A DNA stretch of 64,000 bases from Alphaproteobacteria bacterium (lineage in GTDB: Bacteria > Pseudomonadota > Alphaproteobacteria > GCA-016699305), in assembly GCA_016699305.1 (NCBI GenBank), contig CP064970.1, positions 372,001 through 436,000 of the forward strand. The letters are read 5' to 3'. The number at the start of each line of letters is the position of its first letter. The first letter of the stretch is position 1. The translations under genes were made by a program, and so were the position numbers. The notes beneath the pieces are model-generated. The model ran no database searches, was not told where the DNA came from, and worked only from the letters and a program-made list of their open reading frames with translations. Positions 30,757 to 38,809 of this stretch are shown piece after piece.

Positions 30757-31210
30757 CTGTCTACCTCTACCCTATGAAAGGCCTGCTCATGTCCGCCTTC
30801 CTGACCGAGCCACGGCATCGCACCGCACACTCCTTAGAAAGGATCCCTGAACAAGCCCAACTGCGCTGTTTTTGAACACGTCATACATTCGACTTTGACC
30901 TGGAAAGCCCGTTAGCCCCGCTTCTTCGAGGGTGAGCAGACTTTACAAATGATAACGTCGATTGCAAAAATATTATCTCTAAAAAATCAGAAAAAATCAA
31001 GTGTTCATTTGGCAACACCAAATGAACACTAGTATTTCAGGAGCGTTTCTTGTTTTTTCACTTGCGCTACTATAGTTATAAATTCTGTCGCAAGCGGACT
31101 TTATTTATTCAATACTCTTAATGCATCATTAATATTTACCTATCAATGGGATTTAGACGCAATCATGCAACGAAGCTATAAAACGATGGCCGCAAGTTGC
31201 GGCGCATCGC
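30757..31210. other. dnaA-rpsT intergenic region, AT-rich
   Basis: 454 bp without a gene. The half next to dnaA is of normal composition; about 30950-31150 is AT-rich and holds a perfect inverted repeat (listed separately). I searched for DnaA boxes (TTATCCACA and close variants) on both strands and saw none, so an oriC here is not supported. Confidence 0.45.
31000..31030 (-). terminator. Inverted repeat, probable rpsT terminator
   Basis: A perfect 13-bp inverted repeat with a 5-base centre. Read on the minus strand it is followed by TTGATTTTTTC, so it can act as an intrinsic terminator for the rpsT transcript, 180 bp past the rpsT stop. The stem is AT-rich; a regulatory palindrome in front of dnaA is the alternative. 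Confidence 0.5.
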
Positions 31211-31492
31211 CTAAGCTTGAGCGGCAGGTGTCTTGAGGGCCTTGATACGGCTGCAAAGGCGCGAAATCTTGCGCGATGCCGTATTGCGATGAAGGACCCC
31301 CTTAGAGACCCCACGAGCCAGCTCAGGCTCAGCCTGGCGGAACGCTTCCAGGGCGGCATCCAACTGGCCGGACTGAAGGCTGGTCTCAACTTTCTTAACC
31401 GCCGTGCGGATACGCGACAAATGCGCGCGATTGCGCAAGCGTCGGCGGGCGGTTTGACGAACTCGCTTAATGGCAGAGGCGTGATTGGCCAT
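31211..31492 (-). CDS. rpsT: 30S ribosomal protein S20
   Basis: Small-subunit protein that binds 16S rRNA. 93 residues, highly basic, starting MANHASAIKRVRQTARRRLR at 31492. The conserved C-terminal half reads KGVLHRNTASRKISRL. The frame extends 20 codons upstream but the family start is unambiguous. Confidence 0.96.
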   Translation of the reverse strand: MANHASAIKRVRQTARRRLRNRAHLSRIRTAVKKVETSLQSGQLDAALEAFRQAEPELARGVSKGVLHRNTASRKISRLCSRIKALKTPAAQA

Positions 31493-31648
31493 GTGATTTA
31501 AGATCCCAAGCGGTGAAGATGCATTCGAAGAAGACCGTTGTATCCTTCCCAAATGTTTGCGTCAAGCCTTCATCGTGATGCCTTATCCTGATTGAAATTG
31601 AACACGCCTATCTTGACGAAAAGACCTGGCGGCTCCATATCATGAGAC

Positions 31649-32170
31649 ATGACATTGCCACATCTTGTGATCGCCCCGGATCCGCGCCTACGCCGCAAAA
31701 CGCCCCTTGTGGGCAAAGTCGATTCCCGCATCGCCAAATTGATGGATGAGATGCTGACCGTGATGTATCCGGGTAACGGCATCGGCTTGGCCGCGCCGCA
31801 AATCGGTGTGCTGGAAAGCGTGATCGTCATGGACACGGGCGAAAAGCGTGACGGCACCGAGGCCATCTACTTGGCAGACCCGGAGATTGTCTGGAAAAGC
31901 GAAGAAACGATGGTTTATCGTGAAGGTTGTTTGTCCTTACCCGATATCTGGATCGAGATCACCCGGCCCGAGAAGATCCGCGTCAGCTATCTGGACCAAC
32001 ATAATAAGTCGCGCGAAATTGAGGCCAAAGGCCTGGAGGCCATCTGCCTTCAACATGAGATCGACCATCTACATGGCGTTTTGTTCGTGGATTATGTCTC
32101 GCAATTGAAGCGTGAGATGATCCTGCGCCGCTTGGACAAGGCTAAAAAACACGGGCGGATTGAAACGTGA
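31649..32170 (+). CDS. def: Peptide deformylase
   Basis: Removes the formyl group from nascent N-terminal Met. 173 residues with all three active-site motifs: GIGLAAPQIG, EGCLSLP (metal-ligand Cys) and QHEIDHLHG (two metal His and catalytic Glu). The usual partner fmt is not adjacent; instead nuoC overlaps its stop by 4 bp (GTGA). Confidence 0.97.
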   Translation: MTLPHLVIAPDPRLRRKTPLVGKVDSRIAKLMDEMLTVMYPGNGIGLAAPQIGVLESVIVMDTGEKRDGTEAIYLADPEIVWKSEETMVYREGCLSLPDIWIEITRPEKIRVSYLDQHNKSREIEAKGLEAICLQHEIDHLHGVLFVDYVSQLKREMILRRLDKAKKHGRIET

Positions 32171-32823
32171 ATGTAAATATGGATACATCGGACGCGGCCA
32201 AGCCTGCCGCATCGGCTGTTCGCACAGCCATAGAGCAGGACGCCGATCTGCTGCATGTTGTATTGGGCGAAAATCTGCTGGACCTGCATGAAAATCGAGG
32301 TGGCCTAACGGCCTGTGTGCGGCGTGAAACGATTGCTGATTGCCTGCAACGCCTACGCACGGATCGCACATGCGCATTCGATGAACTGATGGATGTATGC
32401 GGGGTCGATTATCCCGCCCGCACGCCACGTTTTGAGGTGGTGTATCAACTCCTTAGCCTGACGCGCAATCGCCGCCTGACGATTAAGGTTGCCGTGGCCG
32501 AGGATGAATCCGTTCCCAGTTCTGCCGGTGTCTTCCCTGCCGCCGGATGGTTTGAACGTGAAGTGCTGGATCTTTTTGGCATCACGTTTTCGGACCATCC
32601 CGATCCGCGCCGTATCCTGACGGATTATGGCTTTGAAGGCCATCCTTTGCGTAAGGATTTTCCCCTGACCGGCTATGTGGAAGTCCGCTACGATCCCGAT
32701 CAGCGCCGCGTGGTGCACGAACCCGTGCATCTAACCCAAGATTACCGCAACTTCGATTTTCTTAGCCCTTGGCAAGGCGATGTTCCCCTTACTTTGCCCG
32801 GCGACGAAAAAGCTTCAAAATAA
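32167..32823 (+). CDS. nuoC: NADH-quinone oxidoreductase subunit C (isolated from the nuo operon)
   Basis: 30-kDa peripheral-arm subunit of respiratory complex I. 218 residues from the GTG at 32167, overlapping the def stop. The family signature is intact: GWFEREVLDLFGITFSDHPD then RILTDYGFEGHPLRKDFPL, and the C-terminus YVEVRYDPDQRRV through RNFDFLSPW. No other nuo gene is in the window: upstream is def and downstream is yqgE on the other strand. The gene has therefore been separated from the usual nuoABCD order. Confidence 0.93.
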   Translation: MNVNMDTSDAAKPAASAVRTAIEQDADLLHVVLGENLLDLHENRGGLTACVRRETIADCLQRLRTDRTCAFDELMDVCGVDYPARTPRFEVVYQLLSLTRNRRLTIKVAVAEDESVPSSAGVFPAAGWFEREVLDLFGITFSDHPDPRRILTDYGFEGHPLRKDFPLTGYVEVRYDPDQRRVVHEPVHLTQDYRNFDFLSPWQGDVPLTLPGDEKASK

Positions 32824-32905
32824 AGGCGTTTCGCGAATTTCAGCGGATAACCCTAGGATAACTTCATAGCTCCGAGCCTCTACGAGAGCCTAGAGGAAAC
32901 GCAAA

Positions 32906-33487
32906 TCACGCATGCCCGATCTCAGCAGATAGACTGGCGGGGGTGATGCCCAATTGGGCGATGGCGCGTTCCCATTTGGTTTCCAAATGGTCGTCGAACA
33001 ACAAGGTCTCGGCGGACGGGGCGACCAGCCAGCCATTGGCTTGAAGCTCGGTATCCAACTGCCCCGGACCCCATCCGGCATAACCCAGCGCCAGGAAACA
33101 GCGATTCGGGCCATGGCCTTGCGCGATGGCGCGTAGGATATCGACGGTCGCGGTCAGGCACACTTGGTCATCCACCGGCACCGTGCCCTCGGACTGATAA
33201 TCCGCCGAATGCAGTACAAAGCCCCTATTGTTTTCGACCGGTCCACCGTAATGGATGCGAACGGGCGGCGTGGTGGAATCTGTTTTGATCTCCATCTGGT
33301 CGAGCAAAGAACAAAAATCCAGCGCACCAAATAGCCGATTGACCACAACCCCCATGGCACCCGCCGGGCTGTGTGAGCAGATATAAATCACTGTGCGCGC
33401 AAAGCGGGGATCGGCCATGCCGGGCGTGGCGACCAACAAAGTCCCTGCCAAAGATCCCGAATGCTTTTCTGTCTTGTGTTCGGACAA
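32906..33487 (-). CDS. yqgE: YqgE/AlgH family protein (UPF0301)
   Basis: Conserved protein of uncertain role, often annotated as a putative transcriptional regulator. Family motifs are SGSLAGTLLVATPGM, GAMGVVVNRL, HYGGPVENNRGFVLHS and YAGWGPGQLDTELQANGWL. I prefer the TTG at 33487, seven bases after GGAAGG, giving 194 residues, the normal size. The frame is open to an ATG at 33628, but that would add an unusual 47-residue charged leader and leave only 19 bp before the divergent dsbD-like gene. Confidence 0.88.
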   Translation of the reverse strand: MSEHKTEKHSGSLAGTLLVATPGMADPRFARTVIYICSHSPAGAMGVVVNRLFGALDFCSLLDQMEIKTDSTTPPVRIHYGGPVENNRGFVLHSADYQSEGTVPVDDQVCLTATVDILRAIAQGHGPNRCFLALGYAGWGPGQLDTELQANGWLVAPSAETLLFDDHLETKWERAIAQLGITPASLSAEIGHA

Positions 33488-33647
33488 AGCTTCGCCTTCC
33501 TCAGCACGAGCGCGAGGGCGGATCTGCGGCTTTTTCTTGTCCTTTGCAGTCAAGGCCTGGTTCGTCTCCTGAACGTATGTTTTCCCTCGATCCGCGAAAA
33601 CGATGCATGATCGAGTGAATGGTGTCACAATCTATTTAACAAATATG

Positions 33648-35357
33648 AGTATAAAACTTGGCGAAGGCCCAAGAAAACCAGAAAGGTTAAGACGTTTGAG
33701 GATTCTTCAATTCCCATCATTCCGTCCTGCCACGATAGGTGCCATGGCCTTAATGGCCTTGGTCCTTATTGTTTCTTTTACTATCGATACAAAAAAATCT
33801 TTAGCTAAGGAACCCGAATGGGTACGGGGGCAATATGTATCGGCACGACTAATATCTGGCGTCATGGCCGTGGGAGATTTGTCTGCCGTCCCCATGGGAG
33901 TGGGATTACGGCTGGATCCAGGCTGGAAAACCTATGGGCCGAATCCAGGACCCGCCGGATTACCTGCGCGATTGGATTGGGGGTTGTCGGACAACGTATC
34001 AAGCAGTCACATCGCATGGCCGCCGACCATGGATTTTGAGTTCCAAGGCATCCATGCGCGCGGCTATCAAGGTGATGTGCTGTGGCCCATGACAGTACGG
34101 CCCAAGGCGGTAGGTCAGCCGATAAATATGTATTTACGGCTGGAGATGCTGGTCTGCAAAGACGTGTGCATCCCGCAAAGCCTGACCTTGCCCATGTTCC
34201 TGACTTCCGGTCAGGCATTTCCCAGTTCCTATGCCGAGACTTTGGACGCAGCGCATAATCGCCAGACCGAACCTGCATCCGTACATAACGAGAATGGAGA
34301 AGGAAATTCTGGCATCTCATGGATTTTGGCTTTTGGACTGGCATTACTGGGCGGGTTAATCCTGAACCTGATGCCTTGCGTACTGCCGGTCTTATCGTTG
34401 AAGCTGCTGGCGGTATTGGGGCATGGCGGCGGCAATCGGCGTGACGTGCGATGGTCGTTTCTGGCCACGGCGGCAGGGATTGTCTTTTCCTTTTGGCTGC
34501 TGGCGGGATTCACGGTGATCTTCAAATGGGCCGGTGGAAATGTGGGATGGGGACTGCATTTCCAGAACCCCATCTTTCTGATCGGCATGATCCTGGTACT
34601 GATGCTATTCGCCGCGAATTTATGGGGCCTGTTTGAATTCCGTTTGCCGCAGTTTCTGGCTCGAAGCCTCTCCGCGCGGCACAACGGGATGCTCGGCGCG
34701 TTTCTAACAGGATGCTTCGCCACCCTATTGGCCACGCCCTGCTCGGCACCCTTTCTAGGAACGGCGGTGGGTTTTGCCTTGGCCAGCGGCGCTTGGGACA
34801 TTATTACCATCTTCACGGCCCTTGGTCTGGGGCTGGCCGCGCCTTGGTTGATCGTGGCCGCATGGCCGCGACTGGCCACCGCCCTGCCGCGTCCGGGGGC
34901 CTGGATGATCCCGCTGCGACGCGTCATGGGCGTGGGGCTGGCCGTGACGGCGCTGTGGCTTGGCGCGGCGGCACTGCCCGATTCCTTGCGCACCTCCGAT
35001 GATCCGCGTTGGCGACATTTTGACGAACGCGCAATCTCTGAGCTGACATCTCGCGGGGCCGTGGTTTTTGTGAACATCACCGCCGATTGGTGCCTGACCT
35101 GTCTGGCCAATAAGAAACTGGTCTTGGAACGGCCAACCATCCGCGCCCAATTATTCGATCAGCCGCGCCGATTGGTGGCCATGCAAGGCGACTGGACTCA
35201 TCGTGACGAGGGAATCACCGCCTATCTGCTGCGCCACAAGCGTTACGGCATTCCCTTTAGCATCGTCTATGGCCCCGGCGCGCCCGAAGGGATTATTTTG
35301 CCTGAATTCCTTCATGAGGATGATATTTTGAAAGCTTTGAACCAAGCCAAAGGCTGA
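33648..35357 (+). CDS. DsbD/ScsB-like thiol:disulfide interchange protein
   Basis: Carries reducing power from the cytoplasm across the inner membrane. The 569-residue protein (start 33648; an ATG 45 bases upstream is possible) has a signal-anchor followed by a DsbD-alpha-like periplasmic domain with CKDVC at ~170-174. A CcdA-type block of about eight transmembrane helices includes MPCVLPVLSLK (~242) and the second-cysteine segment TPCSAPFLG. The C-terminal thioredoxin-like domain has the motif WCLTC (~481-485). All three Cys pairs needed for the relay are present. The N-terminal domain resembles ScsB more than E. coli DsbD, by impression. Confidence 0.87.
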   Translation, partial: SIKLGEGPRKPERLRRLRILQFPSFRPATIGAMALMALVLIVSFTIDTKKSLAKEPEWVRGQYVSARLISGVMAVGDLSAVPMGVGLRLDPGWKTYGPNPGPAGLPARLDWGLSDNVSSSHIAWPPTMDFEFQGIHARGYQGDVLWPMTVRPKAVGQPINMYLRLEMLVCKDVCIPQSLTLPMFLTSGQAFPSSYAETLDAAHNRQTEPASVHNENGEGNSGISWILAFGLALLGGLILNLMPCVLPVLSLKLLAVLGHGGGNRRDVRWSFLATAAGIVFSFWLLAGFTVIFKWAGGNVGWGLHFQNPIFLIGMILVLMLFAANLWGLFEFRLPQFLARSLSARHNGMLGAFLTGCFATLLATPCSAPFLGTAVGFALASGAWDIITIFTALGLGLAAPWLIVAAWPRLATALPRPGAWMIPLRRVMGVGLAVTALWLGAAALPDSLRTSDDPRWRHFDERAISELTSRGAVVFVNITADWCLTCLANKKLVLERPTIRAQLFDQPRRLVAMQGDWTHRDEGITAYLLRHKRYGIPFSIVYGPGAPEGIILPEFLHEDDILKALNQAKG

Positions 35358-35586
35358 CACCGCTGCGCATGCCGTTATAATACATATTTATCAATGTATA
35401 ATGCTCGATATCGCATCCATTTTGTATGAATAAGACGCACAAAAAAAGATCCCCAATTATCCCGGCAATCTGGCCACACTCACAAATTCGGAATGACCTG
35501 CCCGCTTGGCAGGCTATTTTTCATGATCCCGACTTGACCCCAGCCCCACACTCGCGCAAAAAGACGTGTGCTAGGAAGGGAATCGC
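35358..35586. promoter_or_regulatory. Upstream region of the atpG-FNT-atpD unit
   Basis: 229 bp containing two TATAAT-like hexamers (around 35376 and 35399) in an AT-rich stretch, then a terminator-like hairpin at 35497-35522, and finally the atpG ribosome site (AGGAAGGG). The atpA stop that would normally lie here is absent. An open frame starting at 35426 reads into atpG in another frame and is not convincing. Confidence 0.4.
35497..35522 (+). terminator. Rho-independent terminator upstream of atpG
   Basis: A 6-bp GC-rich stem (CCTGCC with GGCAGG), a 5-base loop and then CTATTTTTC. It lies 140 bp after the dsbD-like gene and 65 bp before atpG, so it probably separates the two transcripts or attenuates reading into atpG. 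Confidence 0.6.
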
Positions 35587-36462
35587 ATGGCTAATCTCAA
35601 GGACTTACGCAATCGCATCGCCAGCGTGCGCGCGACGTGCAAGATCACCTCGGCCATGAAAATGGTCGCGGCCAGCAAATTGCGACGCGCTCAAACGCAG
35701 GCCGAGAACGCGCGGCCTTATGCCGAGTCCTTGCAGGATATGCTGGCCTCGGTCTCTCAAGGCATCCCGGCGCATGACGATTCTTTGCCGGCCTGGGCGC
35801 GTGCCAGCGGCAATAAAAGTCCGGCACTGGTGGTTCTGACGTCGGATCGCGGCCTGTGCGGCGGCTTCAACGCCTCGGTCGTGCGCGATGTGCGGCACAG
35901 GGTTGATGAGTTGGAGAAACAGGGAACGCCGCCCATCCTGATCTGCATCGGGCGGCGTGGGCGCGACATGCTCAAACGGACCCACAGCAAATATATCGTC
36001 CACAGCATGGATTTTGGCCGCACGCCCTCTTATGCCGTGGCGCAGGATTTGGCGGAAACCCTGGTTAAGCTGTTCACCCAAAGCAAACTGGACAGCTGCG
36101 ATCTGATGTTCAACGCCTTCAAAAACGCCTTGCAGCAGGAGCTGCGCATGCGACGTATCATGCCCGCGCCCATGGACCCGCCCGAAGAGGCCGCCGCCAA
36201 GCCGACGGTCTGGCGTATCTATGAGCCGGGGCGAAACGAGATATTGGCCGGCCTGTTGCCCTTGAACATGAAGACGCAAATTTATCTGGCGATGGTCGAA
36301 AGCATGGCAGGCGAACATGCCGCGCGCATGACCGCTATGGACAGCGCCACACGCAATGCCAGCGAGATGATTGATCGCTTAAACCTGCGTTACAACCGGC
36401 TGCGCCAGGCGGCCATCACCACGGAGATGATCGAGATCGTCTCCGGCTCTGAGGCGATGTAG
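35587..36462 (+). CDS. atpG: F-type ATP synthase gamma subunit
   Basis: Central rotor shaft of F1. 291 residues, normal length. The conserved N-terminus is MANLKDLRNRIASVRATCKI followed by TSAMKMVAASKLRRAQ, with TSDRGLCGGFNAS in the middle and the C-terminal helix SATRNASEMIDRLNL then YNRLRQAAITTEMIEIVSGSEA. The ribosome site is AGGAAGGG. The gene is separated from atpD by a channel gene and has no atpA before it. Confidence 0.97.
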   Translation: MANLKDLRNRIASVRATCKITSAMKMVAASKLRRAQTQAENARPYAESLQDMLASVSQGIPAHDDSLPAWARASGNKSPALVVLTSDRGLCGGFNASVVRDVRHRVDELEKQGTPPILICIGRRGRDMLKRTHSKYIVHSMDFGRTPSYAVAQDLAETLVKLFTQSKLDSCDLMFNAFKNALQQELRMRRIMPAPMDPPEEAAAKPTVWRIYEPGRNEILAGLLPLNMKTQIYLAMVESMAGEHAARMTAMDSATRNASEMIDRLNLRYNRLRQAAITTEMIEIVSGSEAM

Positions 36463-36465
36463 AGC

Positions 36466-37290
36466 ATGAGCGAGGCGCCCATCACCGGCGGTCCCTTTGA
36501 CGCCCACACACCGCCCCAGATGGCGGCGTTGCTGCGCGATTATGGTGTCAAGAAGGCGCGTCTTGCGCCCGTGGCGATGATGACCTTAGGCCTGCTGGGC
36601 GGTGCCTACATCGCCTTGGGCGGCATGTTTTATACACTGGTGATGACGGAAAGCGGCTTGGGTTTTGGGCCGTCGCGCCTGTTGGGCGGATTGGCCTTTT
36701 CGCTGGGTTTGGTTCTGGTGGTCGTGGGCGGGGCCGAATTGTTCACCGGCAACACCATGCTGACGATGGCCTGGGCACAACGTTTGGTGCGCACGCGCGA
36801 ATTGCTGGCCAATTGGCTGGTCATTTATCTGTGCAACTTCGCGGGTGCCTTGGCCATGGCCTTGATGATGTACGCTTCGGGCGTGTTGCATATTCATGAC
36901 GACGCCATGGCGGCAACGGCGATCAAAATCGCAAGTGCCAAGACCTCTCTGGGCTTTGCCGAAGCGTTCTTTCGTGGCATTTTGTGCAATGTGCTGGTAT
37001 GCCTTGGCGTGTGGCTATGCCTGGCGGCACGCAGTGTGTCCAGCAAGATCCTGGCGATCATCTTTCCCGTATCGGCCTTTGTGGCTTTGGGGTTTGAACA
37101 TTCGGTCGCCAACATGTATCTGATCCCCTTGGGCATGATGGCGGGTGCGCCCGTGTCCTTGGGCAGTTTTGTTGCCAACCTCATCCCCGTCACGCTGGGC
37201 AATATCGTCGGCGGCGGGGTGCTGGTGGCACTGGTGTATTGGCTGGTTTATCTTAAAGGCTCCCACGACAACCCCGCATCCGGAGGATGA
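36466..37290 (+). CDS. Formate/nitrite transporter (FNT) family channel inside the atp unit
   Basis: Pentameric channel for small monocarboxylates, nitrite or hydrosulfide. The 274-residue protein has six predicted transmembrane helices and the family motifs: GAELFTGNTML, the NWLVIYLCNFAGA segment, RGILCNVLVCLGVW, FEHSVANMYLIPLG (pore His) and NLIPVTLGNIVGG. Substrate cannot be inferred. It begins 3 bp after atpG stops and overlaps the atpD start by 4 bp (ATGA), so it is translationally linked to two ATP synthase genes. Insertion here is very unusual. Confidence 0.92.
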   Translation: MSEAPITGGPFDAHTPPQMAALLRDYGVKKARLAPVAMMTLGLLGGAYIALGGMFYTLVMTESGLGFGPSRLLGGLAFSLGLVLVVVGGAELFTGNTMLTMAWAQRLVRTRELLANWLVIYLCNFAGALAMALMMYASGVLHIHDDAMAATAIKIASAKTSLGFAEAFFRGILCNVLVCLGVWLCLAARSVSSKILAIIFPVSAFVALGFEHSVANMYLIPLGMMAGAPVSLGSFVANLIPVTLGNIVGGGVLVALVYWLVYLKGSHDNPASGG

Positions 37291-38738
37291 CAACCGTGAC
37301 CTCAACACCCACACCGACAAAGCAACTGACAGGCAAGGTTACCCAGGTTCTGGGCGCGGTGGTCGATATCATGTTCGATGCCGGTCTGCCTCCGATCGAG
37401 AACGCGCTGGAGACCGACATTGAAGGCCGCCGCATGGTGATGGAGGTCGCGCAGCATTTGGGCGAGAACTCCGTCCGCGCCATCGCGATGGACTCCACGG
37501 ACGGCATGGCGCGCGGCCAGATCGTGCGAGATATGGGCGGCCCTATTGCCGTTCCCGTCGGTCCTGGCACTTTGGGCCGCATTATGAATGTCATCGGCGA
37601 CCCGGTGGACGAACGCGGCCCCATCGAAACCAAGCGGCGCGATCCCATCCACCGCGAAGCCCCGACCTTTATCGAGCAGTCCACCGAAACCGAAGTTCTG
37701 GTCACCGGCATCAAAGTGGTGGATCTGCTGGCCCCTTATTCGCGCGGCGGCAAGGTTGGATTGTTCGGCGGCGCGGGCGTGGGCAAGACGGTGCTGATCC
37801 AAGAATTGATCAATAACGTCGCCAAGGCGCATGGCGGCAATTCGGTCTTCGCCGGCGTGGGTGAGCGCACGCGCGAAGGCAACGACCTGTATCACGAGAT
37901 GATCGGCTCGGGCGTCATCAACCTGGATGGTCCGGGGTCAAAGGTGGCCCTGGTCTATGGCCAGATGAACGAGCCTCCCGGCGCGCGCGCGCGCGTGGGT
38001 CTGACCGGCCTGACCTTGGCCGAATATTTCCGTGATGATGAAGGTCAGGACGTTCTGCTCTTTATCGACAACATCTTCCGCTTTACCCAAGCCGGATCCG
38101 AGGTCTCGGCCTTGCTGGGCCGCATTCCATCGGCGGTGGGCTATCAGCCGACTTTGGCGACCGATATGGGCGAGCTGCAAGAGCGCATCACCTCGACGCG
38201 CAAAGGCTCGATCACCTCGGTGCAGGCCATCTATGTGCCCGCCGACGACTTGACCGACCCCGCCCCTGCTACCTCCTTTGCGCATTTGGACGCCACCACG
38301 GTGCTGTCGCGCCAGATTGCCGAGCTTGGCATCTATCCGGCCGTGGATCCGTTGGATTCCACCAGCCGCATCATGGACCCGCGCATCCTGGGCCAAGAGC
38401 ATTATGAAACGGCACGCGCGGTGCAAAAAGTGCTGCAAACCTACAAGTCTTTGCAAGACATCATCGCCATCTTGGGCATGGACGAATTGTCCGAGGAAGA
38501 CCGCATGATCGTCGCGCGCGCGCGCAAGATTCAGCGCTTCTTGTCTCAGCCTTTCCATGTGGCCGAGGTCTTCACCGGATCGCCCGGCGTTCTGGTGCGT
38601 TTGGAAGACACCATCAAGGGCTTTAAGGGAATCGTGGCGGGCGAATACGATCACCTTCCCGAACAGGCTTTTTACATGGTCGGCACCATCGAAGACGCCG
38701 TCGCCAAGGGCGAACGCCTGCAAGCCGAGGCCGCTTAA
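37287..38738 (+). CDS. atpD: F-type ATP synthase beta subunit
   Basis: Catalytic subunit of F1. 483 residues with Walker A GGAGVGKTVLIQ at ~161, GERTREGNDLYHEM (catalytic Glu and Arg), ALVYGQMNEPPGARARVGLT, the Walker B LLFIDNIFRFTQAGSEVSAL and the C-terminal DELSEEDRMIVARARKIQRF. All core motifs are intact, so it looks functional. The start overlaps the channel gene stop. atpC (epsilon), which normally follows, is missing; the next gene is the convergent RTX gene. Confidence 0.97.
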   Translation: MTTVTSTPTPTKQLTGKVTQVLGAVVDIMFDAGLPPIENALETDIEGRRMVMEVAQHLGENSVRAIAMDSTDGMARGQIVRDMGGPIAVPVGPGTLGRIMNVIGDPVDERGPIETKRRDPIHREAPTFIEQSTETEVLVTGIKVVDLLAPYSRGGKVGLFGGAGVGKTVLIQELINNVAKAHGGNSVFAGVGERTREGNDLYHEMIGSGVINLDGPGSKVALVYGQMNEPPGARARVGLTGLTLAEYFRDDEGQDVLLFIDNIFRFTQAGSEVSALLGRIPSAVGYQPTLATDMGELQERITSTRKGSITSVQAIYVPADDLTDPAPATSFAHLDATTVLSRQIAELGIYPAVDPLDSTSRIMDPRILGQEHYETARAVQKVLQTYKSLQDIIAILGMDELSEEDRMIVARARKIQRFLSQPFHVAEVFTGSPGVLVRLEDTIKGFKGIVAGEYDHLPEQAFYMVGTIEDAVAKGERLQAEAA

Positions 38739-38770
38739 CCGGCGAACGCATCCTTTGGTAAGAAGTCGGA

Positions 38771-38804
38771 TAAGGGACCGCAGGGTTAATTCCCCGGCCC
38801 CTTA
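38771..38804. terminator. Hairpin between convergent atpD and RTX genes
   Basis: Arms 38771-38780 and 38795-38804 pair with one mismatch around a 14-base loop. No clear T-run follows on either strand, so termination here is only suggested by position between two converging genes. Confidence 0.35.
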
Positions 38805-38809
38805 CCGAG

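Noticed and set aside
30757..31210. oriC next to dnaA
   Set aside because: No DnaA-box sequences or clusters found on either strand.
35426..35659. 77-codon frame upstream of and overlapping atpG
   Set aside because: It reads through a terminator hairpin and into atpG in another frame; composition is not protein-like.
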